Source: Hymenobacter nivis
GTDB lineage: Bacteria > Bacteroidota > Bacteroidia > Cytophagales > Hymenobacteraceae
Length of the DNA stretch: 64,000 bases
Reading direction: 5' to 3'
Assembly: GCF_003149515.1 (NCBI RefSeq)
Contig: NZ_CP029145.1
Location: forward strand, 3,968,001-4,032,000
The notes below the pieces were generated by a model. The model was not told where the DNA came from and made no database searches. It saw only the letters and a list, made by a program, of their open reading frames with translations. Numbering within the stretch: position 1 is the stretch's first letter; each line of letters starts with the position of its first letter. Shown one piece after another: positions 62,127 through 64,000 of this stretch. The position numbers were made by a program, and so were the translations under genes.

Positions 62127-62144
62127 GGTGGGGGCCCAGCCGGC

Positions 62145-62849
62145 CTATTGGGTGAAGCCCAGGCCCAGGTACACCTGGAAGGTTTGGTTGTGCAAGTTGC
62201 TGCTCGACAGGTCGGCCACCTTGTTGTTGCCGTACTTTATCGACACGCCGTCCTTGTATACATTGCCCAGGCCCAGGTCGTAGCGCACGCCGATGCGGGC
62301 GGGGCCCACGCGGCCCTCAAAGCCGGCCACGGCGCCGTAATCAAGCGCATTGAAGCCGCCGGCGGACAGGGCAAGGTCCTGGTCGTACACCCGGGCGTTG
62401 GTCAGCAGCGACACCTGCGGGCCGATGTGGAAGCTCAGGTTCTTGGTGAAGTTGGCTACGTACAGGATGGGCAGCTGCAAGTAGTTCAAGCGGGTGGTGC
62501 GCTGGCTTTCGTTATAGCTGGGGCCCCCCACCGAGTTGAAGTTGGCGATGTAGCCTTTGCGCGTGTACAGTAGCTCGATCTGCACGGACGACGTCTGGTT
62601 GAAGCCAAACTGGCCGTATACGCCGCCGTGGAAAGCGTTGAGGGAGGTGGGCCCGAGCAAGTCCTTGCCGCCGCCGTAAAGGTTGCTCAGATTATAGCCG
62701 CCCTTGATGCCGAAGCCGGTGTTGCGCGAGTCGGTGACGGCGCCGCCGGTGTAGTCCTTCGAGGAAAGGTCGCCGCCGGCGCGGGCCTGGGCCATAGCCG
62801 CCGGGGCCGCCGCGACGCCCAGCATAAGCGTGAGGAGAAGATTTTTCAT
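62145..62849 (-). CDS. PorT-family outer-membrane porin-like protein
   Basis: 234 residues. Signal peptide LLLTLMLGVAAAPAAMAQ. The mature protein begins ARAGGDLSS and then shows an eight-strand-like barrel pattern (GFGIKGGYNLSNLYGGG, VQIELLYTRKGYIANF, LQLPILYVANF and FHIGPQVSLL), ending in YLGLGFTQ. PorT-type proteins sit in the outer membrane; the name comes from a type IX secretion component but most family members have unknown roles. It is monocistronic. Confidence 0.85.
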   Translation of the reverse strand: MKNLLLTLMLGVAAAPAAMAQARAGGDLSSKDYTGGAVTDSRNTGFGIKGGYNLSNLYGGGKDLLGPTSLNAFHGGVYGQFGFNQTSSVQIELLYTRKGYIANFNSVGGPSYNESQRTTRLNYLQLPILYVANFTKNLSFHIGPQVSLLTNARVYDQDLALSAGGFNALDYGAVAGFEGRVGPARIGVRYDLGLGNVYKDGVSIKYGNNKVADLSSSNLHNQTFQVYLGLGFTQ

Positions 62850-62990
62850 AGATAAGGGAACAGATAAAGTGGTAGAAAACAGCGGTCCCGGCGGGGCCGC
62901 ACATCGGGTATCGACGAGGCCCTATACTTCGCCCCGCCCAGAAAGTTGCCCGCCGGGGCCCCGGGGGCCTAAAAATCCGCGGGCCGGTGC

Positions 62991-62998
62991 TACCTTTG
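62991..62998 (+). promoter_or_regulatory. Candidate TAnnTTTG box for tRNA-Val
   Basis: TACCTTTG lies 33 nt before the tRNA 5' end, a good spacing for transcription of a short-leader tRNA precursor. Confidence 0.6.
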
Positions 62999-63031
62999 CC
63001 CGGCTCGCCACCCTCCGGCGCGGGCGCCTTT

Positions 63032-63106
63032 GGGGTATTAGCTCAGTTGGTTCAGAGTACCACCCTGACACGGTGGGGGTCACTGGTTCGAGCCCAGTAT
63101 GCCTCA
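63032..63106 (+). tRNA. tRNA-Val (anticodon GAC)
   Basis: 75 nt. The acceptor stem GGGGTAT pairs with ATGCCTC; the anticodon arm is CCACC-CTGACAC-GGTGG with GAC in the loop; the T arm is ACTGG-TTCGAGC-CCAGT. The D arm is GCTC...GAGT. CCA is not encoded (the gene continues CAC AAA). A terminator follows within 2 nt. Confidence 0.92.
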
Positions 63107-63107
63107 C

Positions 63108-63140
63108 AAAAAGCCTTCCCGCCGCGCGGGGAGGCTTTTT
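63108..63140 (+). terminator. Terminator after tRNA-Val
   Basis: AAAAAGCCTTCCCGC and GCGGGGAGGCTTTTT form a strong stem followed by T-rich sequence. Confidence 0.88.
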
Positions 63141-63229
63141 GCATTTGGGCCCCGGCGCTTGGCGTAGCTTGGCGGTGCACCCCAACTGACCACATCCCAG
63201 GGCAATGTTTGAGTTGGTGTGCCTGGTGC

Positions 63230-63291
63230 TGTCGAACGGAGTGGCACTCCGTTTCCGTGCGAAGGCCGAACGGAGTGCCACTCCGTTTACA
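63230..63291. repeat. Dispersed palindrome family A, copy 3
   Basis: TGTCGAACGGAGTGGCACTC opens it; the right side reads CGAACGGAGTGCCACTCCGT then TTACA. Two AACGGAGTG hairpins are present as in the other copies. It lies between the tRNA and the deacetylase-like gene. Confidence 0.85.
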
Positions 63292-63334
63292 ATCCTTCCG
63301 TACTGGCTGTACACTGACCTGAAAATTACTGTAG

Positions 63335-64000
63335 ATGCTGCCCATTGCCTTCGCGCCCAGCTATGCCCACCCGCTGCCGACCGCCCACCGCTTCCCGATG
63401 CTGAAGTACGAGCTGTTGCCCGAGCAGCTGCTGTACGAAGGCACGGCCACGGCGGCCGATTTTTTTGTGCCCACACCGCCACCCGACGCCGATATTCTGC
63501 GGGTGCACGACGCCGGCTATTACCAGCGCCTGCGCCTCGGCCAGCTCACCCGGCAGGAGGAGCGGGTGACGGGTTTTCCATGGTCGCCGGAGCTGTTTGC
63601 GCGCGAAATCACCATCCTCGGTGGCACCATCGAGTGCGCCCGGCGGGCCCTCGTGCACGGCGCAGCGTTCAACATCGCCGGCGGTACCCACCACGCCTTC
63701 CGCGACCGGGGCGAGGGCTTTTGCTTGCTGAACGACCAGGCCGTCGCCGCCGCCTGGCTGCTGGCCAACGGCTTGGCGAAGAAAGTGTTGATTGTGGACC
63801 TGGACGTGCACCAGGGCAACGGTACGGCCGCTATTTTCCAGCACGAGCCGCGCGTGTTCACCTACTCGGTGCACGGGGCCCGCAACTACCCCGGCCGCAA
63901 GGAAACTTCCGACCTCGACCAGCCCCTGCCCGACGGCACCACCGACGCCGAGTACCTCTCCCTACTAGCCGCCACCCTAGGGCCCCTGGTGGCGCGGGTA
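63335..64000 (+). CDS. Histone-deacetylase-family protein (AcuC/APAH-like), 3' end outside window
   Basis: The first 222 residues. Start ATG 63335 (MLPIAFAPSYAHPL). Zinc- and substrate-binding motifs of the class are present: NIAGGTHHAF (His pair), GEGFCLLND and VDLDVHQGNGTA (D-x-H zinc ligands). The remaining C-terminal third is cut off. Such bacterial proteins deacetylate acetyl-lysine, acetoin-type or acetylpolyamine substrates; which one is not determined. Confidence 0.92.
   Translation, partial: MLPIAFAPSYAHPLPTAHRFPMLKYELLPEQLLYEGTATAADFFVPTPPPDADILRVHDAGYYQRLRLGQLTRQEERVTGFPWSPELFAREITILGGTIECARRALVHGAAFNIAGGTHHAFRDRGEGFCLLNDQAVAAAWLLANGLAKKVLIVDLDVHQGNGTAAIFQHEPRVFTYSVHGARNYPGRKETSDLDQPLPDGTTDAEYLSLLAATLGPLVARV

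Noticed and set aside
1..64000. CRISPR arrays and cas genes
   Set aside because: No series of identical direct repeats with regular unique spacers was seen; all repeats are palindromic and isolated.

Overview
The window looks like a chromosomal segment of a Hymenobacter-type member of the Bacteroidetes (Cytophagales). The DNA is GC-rich, roughly two thirds by eye, yet the gene content is typical of Bacteroidetes. It includes a type IX secretion C-terminal sorting domain, TonB-dependent receptors with a carboxypeptidase-regulatory N-terminus, a PorT-type porin, two-component propeller and LytTR regulators, a long-insert signal peptidase I, and TAnnTTTG promoter boxes with few clear Shine-Dalgarno sequences. 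The genus is an inference from style; no ribosomal RNA is present to confirm it.

Layout. 1-3478: truncated propeller regulator, a SixA-like phosphatase and a leucine-rich-repeat protein kinase. 3792-9967: Fe(II)/2OG dioxygenase, signal peptidase I, small membrane protein, M28 peptidase lipoprotein, erythromycin-esterase-like protein. 10234-18000: HflX, cytochrome c, glycosyltransferase, RfbC, zinc metalloprotease, MurF. 18132-26088: FG-GAP surface protein, a low-GC orphan, omega-amidase, then an iron pair (siderophore receptor plus PepSY membrane protein). 26309-34906: aminotransferase, PAS histidine kinase, MsrA, MG2/TonB-plug protein, a DEGS-like sphingolipid desaturase and a small STAS-like protein. 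34917-39649: two duplicated small lipoproteins, a peptidase-propeller-barrel protein and a GIN-domain protein. 39830-44200: an accessory island with an AAA ATPase/DUF4276 pair, a frameshifted LytTR regulator, an IS630 element and a beheaded outer-membrane barrel gene. 44463-58970: mostly housekeeping and envelope genes, with one decayed SDR gene and two tandem lipoproteins. 59042-60702: one small lipoprotein gene broken by a MITE and by a second IS630-type element. 60798-64000: DJ-1/PfpI protein, membrane protein, porin, tRNA-Val and the start of a deacetylase-like gene.

The strongest unusual signals are these. (1) The double-interrupted lipoprotein gene is restored as one reading frame by removing both insertions at their TA duplications. 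(2) A MITE has the same termini as the IS630 element 16 kb away. (3) A putative two-gene ATPase/DUF4276 defence-type pair has an ATPase core of about 28% GC inside GC-rich flanks. (4) A bacterial protein resembles eukaryotic dihydroceramide delta-4 desaturase along its length. (5) A LytTR gene has a one-base insertion that exactly completes a 28-bp palindrome. (6) Several dispersed palindrome families occur between genes, and GGGGCCC/GGGGCCCC words are pervasive.

All functional calls are from reading the translated sequence and recalled family motifs; no database search was run.
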